DNA from: Micromonospora sp. R77
GTDB lineage: Bacteria; Actinomycetota; Actinomycetes; Mycobacteriales; Micromonosporaceae
Reading direction: 5' to 3'
DNA: 64,000 bases
NCBI RefSeq assembly: GCF_022747945.1
Contig: NZ_JALDST010000001.1
Span: 2,852,001 to 2,916,000, forward strand
The notes under the pieces are model-generated. The model did not search any database and was not told the DNA's origin. It saw only the letters and a list, made by a program, of their open reading frames with translations. Of this stretch, positions 35,306 through 43,726 are shown one piece after another. The position numbers and the translations under genes were made by a program. How positions within the stretch are numbered: position 1 is the first letter of the stretch; each line of letters begins with the position of its first letter.

Positions 35306-36670
35306 GTGGGAGAATCGCGGCGAGGTGAGGCGATCATCGACGGGCTCCTGGTCACCACGCTGTTGCCCCTGGTCGGTTTCGTCCTGCTGACCGCCGGCAA
35401 CGCGTTCTTCGTCGTGGCCGAGTTCGCCCTCGTCACGGTGGACCGCGCGGAGATCGAGCGGCGGGCCGGCGAGGGTGACAACCGGGCCGCCACCGTACGG
35501 CGGGCGCTGCGCGAGCTCTCCTTCCAGCTCTCCGGGGCGCAGCTCGGCATCACCATCACCGCCCTGCTCACCGGCTATCTGGCCGAGCCGGCCCTGGCCC
35601 GACTCTTCGCGCCGCTGCTGCGGCCGGTGGGCGGGGCCGAACGGTTCAGTCCGCTGCTCGCCCTCGCCCTGGCCACGCTGCTGTCGATGCTCTTCGGCGA
35701 GCTGGTGCCCAAGAACCTCGCGCTGGCCCGGCCGATGCCGGCCGCGCTCGCCACCGCCGCCCCGATGCGGAGCTTCTCCCGGGCGTTCGGCTGGCTGATC
35801 CGGGGGCTGAACGACTCGGCGAACCGGCTGGTCCGGCAGCTCGGCGTGGAGCCGCAGGAGGAGCTGGCCAGCGCCCGGTCGCCGGAGGAACTGGGGCTGC
35901 TCGCGGCGATCTCCGCCCGGGCCGGCGCGCTCCCGCCGGACACCGCGATGCTGCTGCGCCGCACCATCCGGTTCGGCGACAAGCGGGCCGCCGAGGCGAT
36001 GACCCCGCGGGTGGACGTGGTCGCCCTGCGGGCCACCGCGACCGTCGCCGAGCTGCTGGAGCAGTCCCGGCAGACCGGCCGGACCCGCTTCCCCGTCTTC
36101 GAGGAGACCCTGGACCTGGTCACCGGCGTGGTGGGGGTGCCGGACGCGCTCGGCGTACCGCTGGACCGCCGGGCCTCGACGACCGTCGCGGCGGTCGCCC
36201 GGGAGCCGGTGTACGTGCCGGAGAGCCTGGACCTCGACGGGGTCCTCGCCGCGTTGAAGGCGGCCGGGGCCGACCTGGCCATCGTGGTCGACGAGTACGG
36301 CGGCACGGACGGCGTGGTGACCGTGGAGGACCTGGTCGAGGAACTGGTCGGGGAGATCGCCGACGAGTTCGACCCGGACGCGGTCGACGACCTCGGCCCG
36401 GTCGAGCTGACCGTGCCGGGCGGTGAGCGGACCGTCCTGGTCGACGGCGTGCTGCGCGAGGACGAGCTGGCCGAGCAGACCGGCTTCCGGCTGCCCGAGG
36501 GCCCGTACGAGACGCTGGCCGGCTTTCTGATGGCCCGGCTCGGGCACATCCCGGTGCCCGGCGAGACCGTCGACGAGGCCGGTTACGAGTTCACCGTGGT
36601 CGAGGTGGACCGGCACCGGATCGAGCAGGTCCGGGTGCTGCGGCCGGAGGAGCCCGACGACGGTGAGTGA
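35306..36670 (+). CDS. CNNM/CBS-domain membrane protein (CorC/HlyC type)
   Basis: A 454-residue member of the hemolysin-C/CorC family. The CNNM transmembrane domain (about 10-200; LTAGNAFFVVAEFALVTVDRAE, GAQLGITITALLTGY, LFGELVPKNLAL) is followed by two CBS domains (about 225-350, including VDEYGGTDGVVTVEDLVEELVGEI) and a C-terminal CorC_HlyC domain. Homologues influence Mg2+/Co2+ efflux. The start is uncertain: GTG 35306 is the only usual codon before the first helix, but GAGGTGAGG at 35322-35330 would suit a nearby non-standard start. Its end overlaps the next paralogue by eight bases. Confidence 0.9.
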   Translation: MGESRRGEAIIDGLLVTTLLPLVGFVLLTAGNAFFVVAEFALVTVDRAEIERRAGEGDNRAATVRRALRELSFQLSGAQLGITITALLTGYLAEPALARLFAPLLRPVGGAERFSPLLALALATLLSMLFGELVPKNLALARPMPAALATAAPMRSFSRAFGWLIRGLNDSANRLVRQLGVEPQEELASARSPEELGLLAAISARAGALPPDTAMLLRRTIRFGDKRAAEAMTPRVDVVALRATATVAELLEQSRQTGRTRFPVFEETLDLVTGVVGVPDALGVPLDRRASTTVAAVAREPVYVPESLDLDGVLAALKAAGADLAIVVDEYGGTDGVVTVEDLVEELVGEIADEFDPDAVDDLGPVELTVPGGERTVLVDGVLREDELAEQTGFRLPEGPYETLAGFLMARLGHIPVPGETVDEAGYEFTVVEVDRHRIEQVRVLRPEEPDDGE

Positions 36671-37667
36671 ACTGCTGGTGGCCGCGCTGCTGCTGTTCGG
36701 CAACGCGTTCTTCGTGGGCGGCGAGTTCGCCCTGATCGCCTCCCGCCGTACGGTGATCGAACCGCTCGCGGCGGCCTCGAAGCGGGCCCGGTGGGCGCTG
36801 TCGGCGATGAACCAGATCCCGCTGATGATCGCCGGGGCGCAGCTCGGCATCACGGTCTGCTCGCTGGGGTTGGGCGCGATCGCCGAGCCGGCCCTGGCGC
36901 ACCTGCTGGAGGCGCCGTTCGAGGCGGTCGGGCTGCCGACGGGGGCCGTGCATCCGGTGGCCTTCGTCATCGCCCTGGGCGTGGTGGTCTTCCTGCACAC
37001 CGTGGTCGGCGAGATGGTCCCGAAGAACATCACCCTGGCCGGACCGGAGCCGTCGGCGCTCTGGCTGGGGCCGGCCATGCTGGCCTTCTGCGTGGCCACC
37101 AAGCCGCTGCTGCTGGCCATGAAGTGGGCTGCCCGGCAGGTGCTGGGGCTGTGGGGGATCGAGGCGACCGACGCGGTGAAGACGGTGTTCACCGCCGAGG
37201 AGATGGCCGGCCTGGTCTCCCAGGCACGGACGGAGGGGCTGCTCGACGCGGAGGAGCACGCCCGGATCACCGGTGCGCTCGCGCTGCACAGCCGGACGGC
37301 GGGGGACGCGCTGCAACCATGGTCGACGGTGACCACCGTCGCCGAGGACGTGTCGCCCGCGTCGTTGGAGGTGCTGGCGACCCGGACGGGCCGGTCCCGT
37401 TTCCCGGTGGTGCAGCGGTCGACCCGTCGGGTGCTCGGATTCGTGCACGTGAAGGACGTTCTCGGCTACTCCGGCGCGGGCCGCCGGGCCCCGGTGCCGG
37501 CGGAGGTCTACCGTCCGCTGGCGGTGGTGCCGCCGGACCGTACGCTGGCCGACCTGCTGCTGTCGATGCGGCGCGAGCGGCGGCACATGGTGCTGGTGAG
37601 TGACGGTCGCCGTCCCCTGGGTGTGGTGACGCTCGATGACGTATTGACAGCTATCGTTGGGACCTGA
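36663..37667 (+). CDS. CNNM/CBS-domain membrane protein, second paralogue
   Basis: A 334-residue protein of the same family as its upstream neighbour. The CNNM domain (LLLFGNAFFVGGEFALIASRR, GAQLGITVCSLGLG, VVGEMVPKNITLAG) is followed by a CBS pair (about 200-330, ending PLGVVTLDDVLTAIVG). The C-terminal CorC_HlyC domain is absent, so it is shorter. Translation starts at GTG 36663 inside the upstream gene. Such tandem long and short paralogues are common in actinobacteria and may form heteromers. Confidence 0.9.
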   Translation: MSELLVAALLLFGNAFFVGGEFALIASRRTVIEPLAAASKRARWALSAMNQIPLMIAGAQLGITVCSLGLGAIAEPALAHLLEAPFEAVGLPTGAVHPVAFVIALGVVVFLHTVVGEMVPKNITLAGPEPSALWLGPAMLAFCVATKPLLLAMKWAARQVLGLWGIEATDAVKTVFTAEEMAGLVSQARTEGLLDAEEHARITGALALHSRTAGDALQPWSTVTTVAEDVSPASLEVLATRTGRSRFPVVQRSTRRVLGFVHVKDVLGYSGAGRRAPVPAEVYRPLAVVPPDRTLADLLLSMRRERRHMVLVSDGRRPLGVVTLDDVLTAIVGT

Positions 37668-37680
37668 CAAATACCCTTTG

Positions 37681-37698
37681 TGTGCAAGCGGTTGCACA
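37681..37698. promoter_or_regulatory. LacI-family-type operator palindrome
   Basis: TGTGCAA-GCGG-TTGCACA is an 18-bp dyad with perfect seven-base arms. The GCAA-GCGG-TTGC centre resembles LacI/GalR targets. It lies 24 bp upstream of the -35 element of the nlpC promoter and 13 bp after the CBS-protein stop codon. No LacI-type regulator is in the window. Confidence 0.5.
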
Positions 37699-37722
37699 GA
37701 CGTGACTGAACAAAAGGTCACC

Positions 37723-37751
37723 TTGATTCCGCTCCCGGCCTTCCCTAATGT
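37723..37751 (+). promoter_or_regulatory. Promoter of the first NlpC/P60 gene
   Basis: TTGATT (37723-37728), exactly 17 bp of spacer, then TAATGT (37746-37751). The predicted start is about 37758, giving an 80-nt leader that ends with AAAAGGAG before the GTG start. Confidence 0.55.
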
Positions 37752-37837
37752 GGGGCACCGGTCGCTGTGGCTCGTCAGTCTCGCCCTTCCCCCTTCGCGA
37801 GGCGCCCGGCGGCCGGTCGCAAAAGGAGTCGGTGCCG

Positions 37838-38851
37838 GTGGCAACCATGCCCCCTCATCGTCACGTCCCGATCCCGCCGCTCACCCGGCCGGTCGGCGTG
37901 CGCCGGGTCGTACACCGTCTGCTCACCCTGGTCGCGGCCGTCGCGGTCGGTGCCGGGGTGGCCGTCGCGCCCGCGCACGCGGCGCCGCCCTCGGTGGATG
38001 AGATCGAGGCGCAGATCGACAAGCAGTGGGAACAGCTCGAGCCCACGATCGAGAGCTACAACAAGGTTCGTGCCGAGCTGAAGGTCAACCTCAAGAAGTC
38101 GGCCGAACTCGAGAAGAAGATGGCTCCGCTGGAGCTGGAGTCGACGCTCGCCATGAACCGGGTGGGCGACCTGGCCTCCCACTACTACATGCAGGGTCCG
38201 TCCCAGGACCTGGGCGCGCTGCTGGTCGACGCCAAGCCCGGCGCGCTCGCCGAGCAGCTGACCATGCTCGACCGGCTGGCCGCGCAGGAACGCAAGCAGG
38301 TCGCCGGCGTACTCGCCATCCGGGACAAGTACAACAAGCAGAAGCAGAAGCTCGACGCACTGATCGCCACCCAGGTGAAGCAGCAGAACGACCTGGCGGC
38401 GAAGAAGAAGCACATCGACTCCGAGATCAAGCGGCTGACCGCCTCGCTGCCGAAGACCACGGTGAAGGTCACCGGCTGCCCGACCATCAACGGTGTGGTG
38501 AGCAGCGCCGCGCAGACCGCGATCCGCGTGGCGTGCCAGCAGGTCGGTGACCCGTACGTCTGGGGTGCCGTCGGCCCGAACTCGTTCGACTGCTCCGGTC
38601 TCACCCAGTACGCCTACAAGGCGGCCGGTATCTATCTGACCCACTTCACCGGTGCCCAGTGGAACGAGGGCAAGGCCGTCTCCCGCGACGACGCCCGCCC
38701 CGGCGATCTGGTCTTCTTCTTCAGCGACCTGCACCACGTCGGCCTCTACCTCGGCGACGGCATGATGATCCACGCACCCCGGACCGGCAAGCCGGTCCAG
38801 GTCACGAAGATCGCCTACATGCCGGTCGCCGGCTTCCGTCGGGTCACCTGA
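37838..38851 (+). CDS. Secreted NlpC/P60 peptidoglycan hydrolase
   Basis: About 337 residues. A signal peptide (VVHRLLTLVAAVAVGAGVAVAPAHA) is followed by a long coiled coil (about 50-190, IEAQIDKQWEQLEPTIESYN onward) and an NlpC/P60 endopeptidase domain. The catalytic Cys is in FDCSGLTQYAYKAAG and the His in LHHVGLYLGDG, with IHAPR following. RipA/RipC-like enzymes cut D-Glu-mDAP stem peptides during growth or separation. GTG 37838 has AGGAG nine bases upstream; GTG 37832 and ATG 37847 are alternatives. A paralogue of the same layout lies at 41335. Confidence 0.93.
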   Translation: MATMPPHRHVPIPPLTRPVGVRRVVHRLLTLVAAVAVGAGVAVAPAHAAPPSVDEIEAQIDKQWEQLEPTIESYNKVRAELKVNLKKSAELEKKMAPLELESTLAMNRVGDLASHYYMQGPSQDLGALLVDAKPGALAEQLTMLDRLAAQERKQVAGVLAIRDKYNKQKQKLDALIATQVKQQNDLAAKKKHIDSEIKRLTASLPKTTVKVTGCPTINGVVSSAAQTAIRVACQQVGDPYVWGAVGPNSFDCSGLTQYAYKAAGIYLTHFTGAQWNEGKAVSRDDARPGDLVFFFSDLHHVGLYLGDGMMIHAPRTGKPVQVTKIAYMPVAGFRRVT

Positions 38852-38865
38852 TCCCCTGCCGCGCA

Positions 38866-38900
38866 CGAAGGCCCCCGCTCGATGCGAGCGGGGGCCTTCG
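38866..38900. terminator. Bidirectional terminator hairpin
   Basis: A perfect 16-bp stem CGAAGGCCCCCGCTCG / CGAGCGGGGGCCTTCG with an ATG triloop, between the convergent NlpC/P60 and amidase genes. Confidence 0.85.
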
Positions 38901-38915
38901 TCGTCGGCGGGCGAA

Positions 38916-40952
38916 CTACTGCGGTGCGCCGACCGCGGCCGGCAGGATCTGCACGTCGTCCAGGTTGGCGAACATCACCCGGTGGCCGAACTGGATCTGC
39001 ACGTACCGGTTCGTGCCGCGGACCACCGTGCGGTCACCGGGGGCGGAGCCGTCGAAGGAGACCGCCCGGTAGTACTCGCCCGGCACGATCCCGCCGAGCG
39101 CGTACCGCTGCCCGGCCGCGAAGGTGTACTGCAGCGGTGAGATCGACTGGTACGGGATGGTGTCCGGGTACGCCTCCCGTTCCGGATAGGCCCGCCCGTA
39201 CACCGGGATGCTGGCGCGGCCGGGCTTCGGGGTGACCACGAAGCCCTGGGCCCAGGTCGCCGTCGGCGCGGCGGCCGGGTTGAGGAACCAGGCCCGCTGG
39301 CCGAGGTACCAGATCGCCGTCCAGTCGCCCTGCACGCCGGCGAGGGCGTACGTCTGGCCGGCGGAGGCGCGGGCGCCGTGGTCGGAGATGTACATGGTGT
39401 CCGGCGTGCCGTTGGGCCGCAGGCCGCGGTCGTTGACCAGCGGCGCGTCCGGGCTCGGCGCGGTACGCAGGATGACCGACGAGGAGCCGCGCAGCGGGCA
39501 CGGGGCGGCCGGCGGGGTGGGCTTCGGCACGCCGGGCGGCTGCTGGTTGCAGCCGGTGAAGGCGGGCTGGTTGGTGGCGTAGTCGGGGTCGATGGTGACC
39601 AGGCCGGTGTGGCTGGTGCCGGTACCCCGGAACGGCGCCTTCATCAGGTCGAAGTAGTGCGACCAGTCCCAGTAGGGCCCCGGGTCCCAGTGCATGCCGG
39701 CCACCGTCCCGGCGGTGGTGCCGGGGACGTTGTCGTGGCCGAGGATGTGCTGCCGGTCCAGCGGGATCTGGAACCGCAGCGCCAGGTGCCGGACCAGCTT
39801 CGCCGAGGCCCGGTACATCGCCTCGGTGTACCAGGTGCCGTGGCCGGCGAAGCCCTCGTGCTCGATGCCGATCGACTTGGCGTTGACGTACCAGTTGCCG
39901 GCGTGCCAGCCGACGTCCTTGGCCTTGATGTGCTGGGCGACGTAGCCGTCCACCGAGCGCAGCGTGTAGTGCCAGCCCAGGTAGGTCTTGGTCTGCACCA
40001 GCTTCACGCTCGGGCCGAAGTAGCCCTCGGTGTCGTGGATGACGATGTACTCGATCTTCTGCTGCGCCGGCCGCTCACCGAGGTCGTGGTTGCCGTAGTC
40101 GCCCGGGTTCGGGCCGTACTTCTCGTAGGGCGCGGGGATCCACTCGCAGGCGAGCCGCACCGGGCACTCCAGGCCGTCCGGCCGCTCGGCCCGGCGCAGC
40201 CCCAGCTTGTGCAGGCCGGACTCGTCGGGCGTCACCGACCGGGCGGCGAGGGTCACCCGCTGCCCGTCGTCGGTGGTCCGGCTGGCGCCGAGGCCGATCT
40301 GGTCGTACACCTCGTCGGCGAAGGCCGCCGCGGCGTCCTCGGTGTCCGCGCCGGAGTAGCGGGCCACCGCGCCGTACCAGGCCGCCGGGTCGCTGCCGGC
40401 GCCGACGGGCGCGGCCAGCTCCTTCTGGTACGACGCCAGCAGCGCCGCGCCGCCCCGGATGTTGGCGGCGGCGTCGTCCCGCAGCGTCTCCTCGGCCACC
40501 CCGGTGAGCGCGGCGGCGGTGTCGAGGGTCTGCAGGGACGCCGACGGCAGCAGGTCGCCGGTCGGCTCGGCCGCGGCGGCGGTGTCCACGGTCAGCGGCC
40601 GGGAGTCGTCGCCCCGGGGGTCCTCGTTCTCGTCGACGTGCGCGCCGGACGGGGTGGCGGCGACCTGCACGGCGTCGGTCAGGTGCATGGGCCCGTAGCC
40701 GCCGCTGGTGCTCGGCTGGCCGGGATGGGTGTCCCAGCGGGACTCGAGGTAGGAGACGCCGAGCAGGACGCTCTCCGGTACGCCGTACTCGGCGGCGGCG
40801 GTCGCGTACTGCTGCTGGCGGTCGGTGGGTTGGTCGGTCCCGGTGGTGGCCGGGTCGGCGGTGACCGGGCCGGCGGTGAGCAGGACGGTGGCCGCCGCCA
40901 CGGCGCCGGCGAGCAGGATCCGTCGGCGTGGCGGGACGGGGGTGAGGTGCAT
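38916..40952 (-). CDS. Secreted N-acetylmuramoyl-L-alanine amidase, multidomain
   Basis: A 678-residue exported protein. It has a signal peptide (ILLAGAVAAATVLLTAGPVTA), a lysozyme/transglycosylase-like helical region (about 45-180; VPESVLLGVSYLESRWDTHP, GGYGPMHLTD), and an Amidase_2 domain (about 290-440). The amidase domain contains YIVIHDTEGYFGPS, IGIEHEGFAG and HILGHDNVPGT, which supply the zinc ligands and catalytic Glu. About 200 residues of SH3-like, wall-binding type follow. It cleaves the bond between MurNAc and L-Ala. ATG 40952 has GGAGG four bases upstream. It is convergent with the first NlpC/P60 gene and divergent from the second, consistent with joint wall turnover. Confidence 0.92.
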   Translation of the reverse strand: MHLTPVPPRRRILLAGAVAAATVLLTAGPVTADPATTGTDQPTDRQQQYATAAAEYGVPESVLLGVSYLESRWDTHPGQPSTSGGYGPMHLTDAVQVAATPSGAHVDENEDPRGDDSRPLTVDTAAAAEPTGDLLPSASLQTLDTAAALTGVAEETLRDDAAANIRGGAALLASYQKELAAPVGAGSDPAAWYGAVARYSGADTEDAAAAFADEVYDQIGLGASRTTDDGQRVTLAARSVTPDESGLHKLGLRRAERPDGLECPVRLACEWIPAPYEKYGPNPGDYGNHDLGERPAQQKIEYIVIHDTEGYFGPSVKLVQTKTYLGWHYTLRSVDGYVAQHIKAKDVGWHAGNWYVNAKSIGIEHEGFAGHGTWYTEAMYRASAKLVRHLALRFQIPLDRQHILGHDNVPGTTAGTVAGMHWDPGPYWDWSHYFDLMKAPFRGTGTSHTGLVTIDPDYATNQPAFTGCNQQPPGVPKPTPPAAPCPLRGSSSVILRTAPSPDAPLVNDRGLRPNGTPDTMYISDHGARASAGQTYALAGVQGDWTAIWYLGQRAWFLNPAAAPTATWAQGFVVTPKPGRASIPVYGRAYPEREAYPDTIPYQSISPLQYTFAAGQRYALGGIVPGEYYRAVSFDGSAPGDRTVVRGTNRYVQIQFGHRVMFANLDDVQILPAAVGAPQ

Positions 40953-41110
40953 GGAACCTCCAGGTTCGATGGGGGTCACTGCGTGCCCACCCTCGCCCCC
41001 GGTACCGCTTCAGGTCAATACCTTCCGGTTAAATGATGTTGCCTGAAAGATTTCTTCACGAACCGCGATCCGGCGCCCTCAACAGGTACGGAGTGTCACG
41101 GCGTCGCGGG

Positions 41111-41140
41111 TTGCGGATCGATAACGGCCATCTCTACTCT
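41111..41140 (+). promoter_or_regulatory. Putative promoter of the riboswitch-nlpC transcript
   Basis: TTGCGG (41111-41116), an 18-bp spacer, then TACTCT (41135-41140). The transcript would start near 41147, about 50 nt before the riboswitch aptamer. Elements are only moderately close to consensus. Confidence 0.35.
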
Positions 41141-41194
41141 GGTCAATCGTCGACCGGAAACTGGACCGTCCATCCCGGGCGGTCACGGTCGGAC

Positions 41195-41309
41195 ACCGCC
41201 GAGTCGCCTCCGGGCGAGCCGGGGACCCAGGTAACCGGGGTGAATCCGCAGCACTGCGGTAGGGCGGCTCCCTTCCCGCCCGAACCCGTCAGCTAACCCG
41301 GTAGGCGGT
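41195..41309 (+). promoter_or_regulatory. ydaO-type cyclic di-AMP riboswitch
   Basis: The leader holds the conserved ydaO/yuaA core: GAGCCGGGGACCCA, ACCGGGGTGAATC, GTAGGGCGGCTCCC, GCCCGAACCCGTCAGCTAAC and CGGTAGGCG. The outer ACCGCC (41195-41200) can pair with GGCGGT (41304-41309) as helix P1. In actinobacteria this class precedes genes for Rpf, NlpC/P60 and other wall hydrolases and turns expression off when c-di-AMP binds. The ribosome site AAGGAG lies just beyond the aptamer at 41317, so control may be at translation or termination. Confidence 0.85.
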
Positions 41310-41334
41310 CACGCAGAAGGAGTACGGAAGCCCG

Positions 41335-42369
41335 GTGGCACACCATGCCCCGCGGCGACCGTCGGTCCGGTCGGTCGACCGGATGACGGCTGCGCCGCGC
41401 CCACGCTGGTCCCGCTTCACCACCCTCCTCGCCGCCCTGGCCGGCACCGCCGTCATCCTGACCGGCGGCGCCACGGCGGCCCACGCCGAACCCTCGGTCA
41501 CCGAGATCGAACGCCAGATCGACCAGGACTGGGAGAAGCTCGAACCGATCATCGAGCAGTACAACGCCACCAGTCAGGACCTCGCGGTCAAGAGCCGGCA
41601 GGCCGACGCCCTCGCCAAGCAGATCGCCCCGCTCCAGCTCCAGGTCGACCTCGCCATGGGGCAGGTCAGCGGGCTGGCCGCCGAGGCGTACAAGGGGCAG
41701 AACGTCTCCACGGTGAACGCGCTGCTGGGCAGCCGCTCGCCGGGCGACGTGCTGGCCGGCCTCGAACTGCTCGACCGCTTCGCACACCGCCAGCAGCAGG
41801 AGGTGCGGTCGGTCGTCGACCTGCGCGACCAGCTAACCGCGAAGAAGAAGCCGCTGGACGAGATGGTGACCCAGCTGACCCGGACCAAGGCCCAGCTGGC
41901 GGCGAAGAAGCAGCAGATCAACGCCGAGATCGCCCGCCTCGGCAAGCTCCGGCTCAAGGTGTACGGCAGCGGCGGCGGCGGTCCGCTGCGGCCCGCGCCG
42001 TGCCCGTCCGGCTACCCGGGTGGCCCCGCCGGGGTCGCCGTCAAGTTCGCCTGCGCCCAGATCGGCAAGATCTATGTCTGGGGCGCCGCCGGCCCGGACC
42101 ACTTCGACTGCTCCGGTCTGACCATGGCCGCCTGGGACAAGGCGGGTGTCTCGCTGCCGCACAACGCCCGGCAGCAGCACGACGTCACCCGACGGGTCAG
42201 CCGCAGCGAGCTGCGCCCCGGTGACCTGGTCTTCTACTACAGCGACCTGCACCACGTCGGCATGTACGTCGGCGACGGCTGGGTGGTCCACGCCTCCCAG
42301 TCCGGCAAGCCCATCACCATGAAGCGCGTCGACGACGGCCAGATCAACAGCTACGGCCGTCCCGGCTGA
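41335..42369 (+). CDS. Secreted NlpC/P60 peptidoglycan hydrolase, c-di-AMP-controlled paralogue
   Basis: A 344-residue paralogue of the enzyme at 37838. It has a signal peptide (TTLLAALAGTAVILTGGATAAHA), a coiled coil (about 55-210, IERQIDQDWEKLEPIIEQYN), a Gly/Pro hinge and an NlpC/P60 domain with Cys in FDCSGLTMAAWDKAG and His in LHHVGMYVGDG. Start GTG 41335; GTG/ATG codons downstream, such as ATG 41383, would still keep the signal peptide. The riboswitch directly upstream sets it apart from its paralogue, whose leader shows a LacI-like site instead. Confidence 0.93.
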   Translation: MAHHAPRRPSVRSVDRMTAAPRPRWSRFTTLLAALAGTAVILTGGATAAHAEPSVTEIERQIDQDWEKLEPIIEQYNATSQDLAVKSRQADALAKQIAPLQLQVDLAMGQVSGLAAEAYKGQNVSTVNALLGSRSPGDVLAGLELLDRFAHRQQQEVRSVVDLRDQLTAKKKPLDEMVTQLTRTKAQLAAKKQQINAEIARLGKLRLKVYGSGGGGPLRPAPCPSGYPGGPAGVAVKFACAQIGKIYVWGAAGPDHFDCSGLTMAAWDKAGVSLPHNARQQHDVTRRVSRSELRPGDLVFYYSDLHHVGMYVGDGWVVHASQSGKPITMKRVDDGQINSYGRPG

Positions 42370-42374
42370 CGGTG

Positions 42375-42429
42375 AAAGGAGGGGCCCCTTCTTAACGCCT
42401 CAGGTAGAGGAAGGGGCCCCTGTTAACAC
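42375..42429 (+). repeat. Dispersed 55-bp repeat, copy 2
   Basis: AAAGGAGGGGCCCC, then TTCTTAACGCCTC, GGTAGAG, AAGGGGCCCC and TGTTAACAC. It is the same orientation as copy 1 (3993-4047) and starts five bases after the NlpC/P60 stop. Only about a dozen bases separate it from the convergent dcd stop codon. Confidence 0.8.
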
Positions 42430-42441
42430 TCGGCTGGCCGG

Positions 42442-43020
42442 TCAGCGGGTCGGCCAGGTGCGCCAGTTCTGCCAGGCGCGGCTCGGGGTGGGGCCGCGCT
42501 GCCCCTGGTAGCGCGAGCCGTAGACGACCGAGCCGTACGGGTGCTCGGCCGGCGAGGAGAGCCGGAAGATGCAGAGCTGGCCGATCTTCATGCCCGGCCA
42601 GAGCGTGATCGGCAGGTTCGCCACGTTGGACAGCTCCAGCGTGACGTGCCCGGAGAAGCCCGGGTCGATGAAGCCGGCGGTGGAGTGGGTGAGCAGCCCG
42701 AGCCGGCCCAGGCTGGACTTGCCCTCCAGGCGGCCGGCGAGCTGGTCGCCCAGCGAGATCACCTCGAGCGTGGAGGCGAGCACGAACTCGCCCGGGTGCA
42801 GCACGAACGGCTCGCCGTCGGGCACCTCGACCATCGAGGTCAGGTCGTCCTGCTGCATGGCCGGATCGATGTGGGTGTAGAGGTGGTTGTTGAACACCCG
42901 GAAGAGCTTGTCCAGGCGTACGTCGATGCTGGACGGCTGCACCAGCGTGGGCTCGAAGGGCTCCAGCGCGAGGGTGCCCGCCTTGATCTCGGAGACCAGG
43001 TCACGGTCGGAGAGCAGCAT
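42442..43020 (-). CDS. dcd: dCTP deaminase (Dcd)
   Basis: A 192-residue trimeric enzyme of the dUTPase fold that deaminates dCTP to dUTP; mycobacterial members also hydrolyse dUTP. It begins [17 protein letters not shown]. Family motifs are [15 protein letters not shown], the active-site block [28 protein letters not shown] (with the catalytic Glu in HVTLELSN) and the C-terminal [14 protein letters not shown] lid. Start ATG 43020; the open frame upstream is a shadow of the divergent gene. It supplies dUMP for thymidylate synthesis. Confidence 0.95.
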   Translation of the reverse strand: MLLSDRDLVSEIKAGTLALEPFEPTLVQPSSIDVRLDKLFRVFNNHLYTHIDPAMQQDDLTSMVEVPDGEPFVLHPGEFVLASTLEVISLGDQLAGRLEGKSSLGRLGLLTHSTAGFIDPGFSGHVTLELSNVANLPITLWPGMKIGQLCIFRLSSPAEHPYGSVVYGSRYQGQRGPTPSRAWQNWRTWPTR

Positions 43021-43070
43021 CGGAACACCATAGCGACCGATACGGGCGAGCTGCGTGTCGGACTGCGCGT

Positions 43071-43086
43071 TAGTACGTGTGTTCGA
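43071..43086. promoter_or_regulatory. SOS-box-like dyad between dcd and the PNPOx-like gene
   Basis: Read on the minus strand it is TCGAACACACGTACTA, matching the actinobacterial LexA consensus TCGAAC-N4-GTTCGA at 10 of 12 defined positions. It overlaps the likely -10 (TAGAAT at 43086-43091) of the plus-strand gene. A weak, inferred site. Confidence 0.3.
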
Positions 43087-43098
43087 TAGAATGTCGGC

Positions 43099-43647
43099 AT
43101 GGCTTCCTGGTCCGAATTCGCCGCCGACGAGCCCCGCCTCGCCGACGAGATCCGCCTCCTCATGCAGCAGTACGGGCCGGGTTTCGGCTATCTCGCCACG
43201 GTCCGCGCCGACGGTGGGCCCCGGGTCCACCCGGTTTCCCCGGTCATCACCGACGACGGGCTCTACTGCTTCGTCGTCGACTCGCCCAAACGCCGCGACC
43301 TGGAGCGCGACGGCCGCTACGCGCTGCACTCCTTCCCGCCGGAGGAGAGCGACGACGAGGCCTACGTGGCGGGACGCGCGCGCCCGGTGACTGACCCGGC
43401 GCGGGTGGCACGGCTGGCCGAGCTCGGTCGGGCCGCACCCCAGGTCGACTGGCGGCTGTTCGAGTTCACCGTCGACGTGGCGATGCTGACCCGCCGCGAC
43501 CAGGGCGGATTCCGTCCGGCCGAGGCGCGACCGGCGGTGCAGGTCTGGCTCGACCCCCGGGGCACTGCGACGGCGTCCCCGATCACCGCCGCCGGTGAGA
43601 GCCTGCGCGGCCGGCACGGCTTCGACACCCGCCGCACGGCCGCCTGA
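43099..43647 (+). CDS. Pyridoxamine 5'-phosphate oxidase-like flavin/F420-binding protein
   Basis: A 182-residue split-barrel protein. The N-terminal helix ([13 protein letters not shown]) leads into the barrel strand signature [31 protein letters not shown] and [16 protein letters not shown], typical of PNPOx-like FMN- or F420-dependent reductases. The true vitamin B6 enzyme is longer and has other C-terminal motifs, so this is a paralogue of unknown substrate. It is divergent from dcd, with 78 bp between. Confidence 0.85.
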   Translation: MASWSEFAADEPRLADEIRLLMQQYGPGFGYLATVRADGGPRVHPVSPVITDDGLYCFVVDSPKRRDLERDGRYALHSFPPEESDDEAYVAGRARPVTDPARVARLAELGRAAPQVDWRLFEFTVDVAMLTRRDQGGFRPAEARPAVQVWLDPRGTATASPITAAGESLRGRHGFDTRRTAA

Positions 43648-43678
43648 GCCCGGGCAGCCCCTAGCCCCGCAGACACGC

Positions 43679-43711
43679 CGGTGCCGGCCCCGTTCGAGGG
43701 GGCCGGCACCG
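43679..43711. terminator. Bidirectional terminator hairpin
   Basis: CGGTGCCGGCCCC / GGGGCCGGCACCG with a short GTTCGAG loop, between the convergent PNPOx-like and M43 protease genes. Confidence 0.8.
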
Positions 43712-43726
43712 TTGTCGTGCTGGTGG

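Noticed and set aside
35120..37336. 738-codon antisense frame across the two CBS-protein genes
   Set aside because: Composition typical of the antisense of high-G+C coding DNA; the plus-strand paralogues are clear.
37700..37837. A second c-di-AMP riboswitch before the first NlpC/P60 gene
   Set aside because: None of the conserved ydaO segments (GGGGACC, GGGGTGAAT, CCCGAACCCG.CAGCTAAC) is present in this leader.
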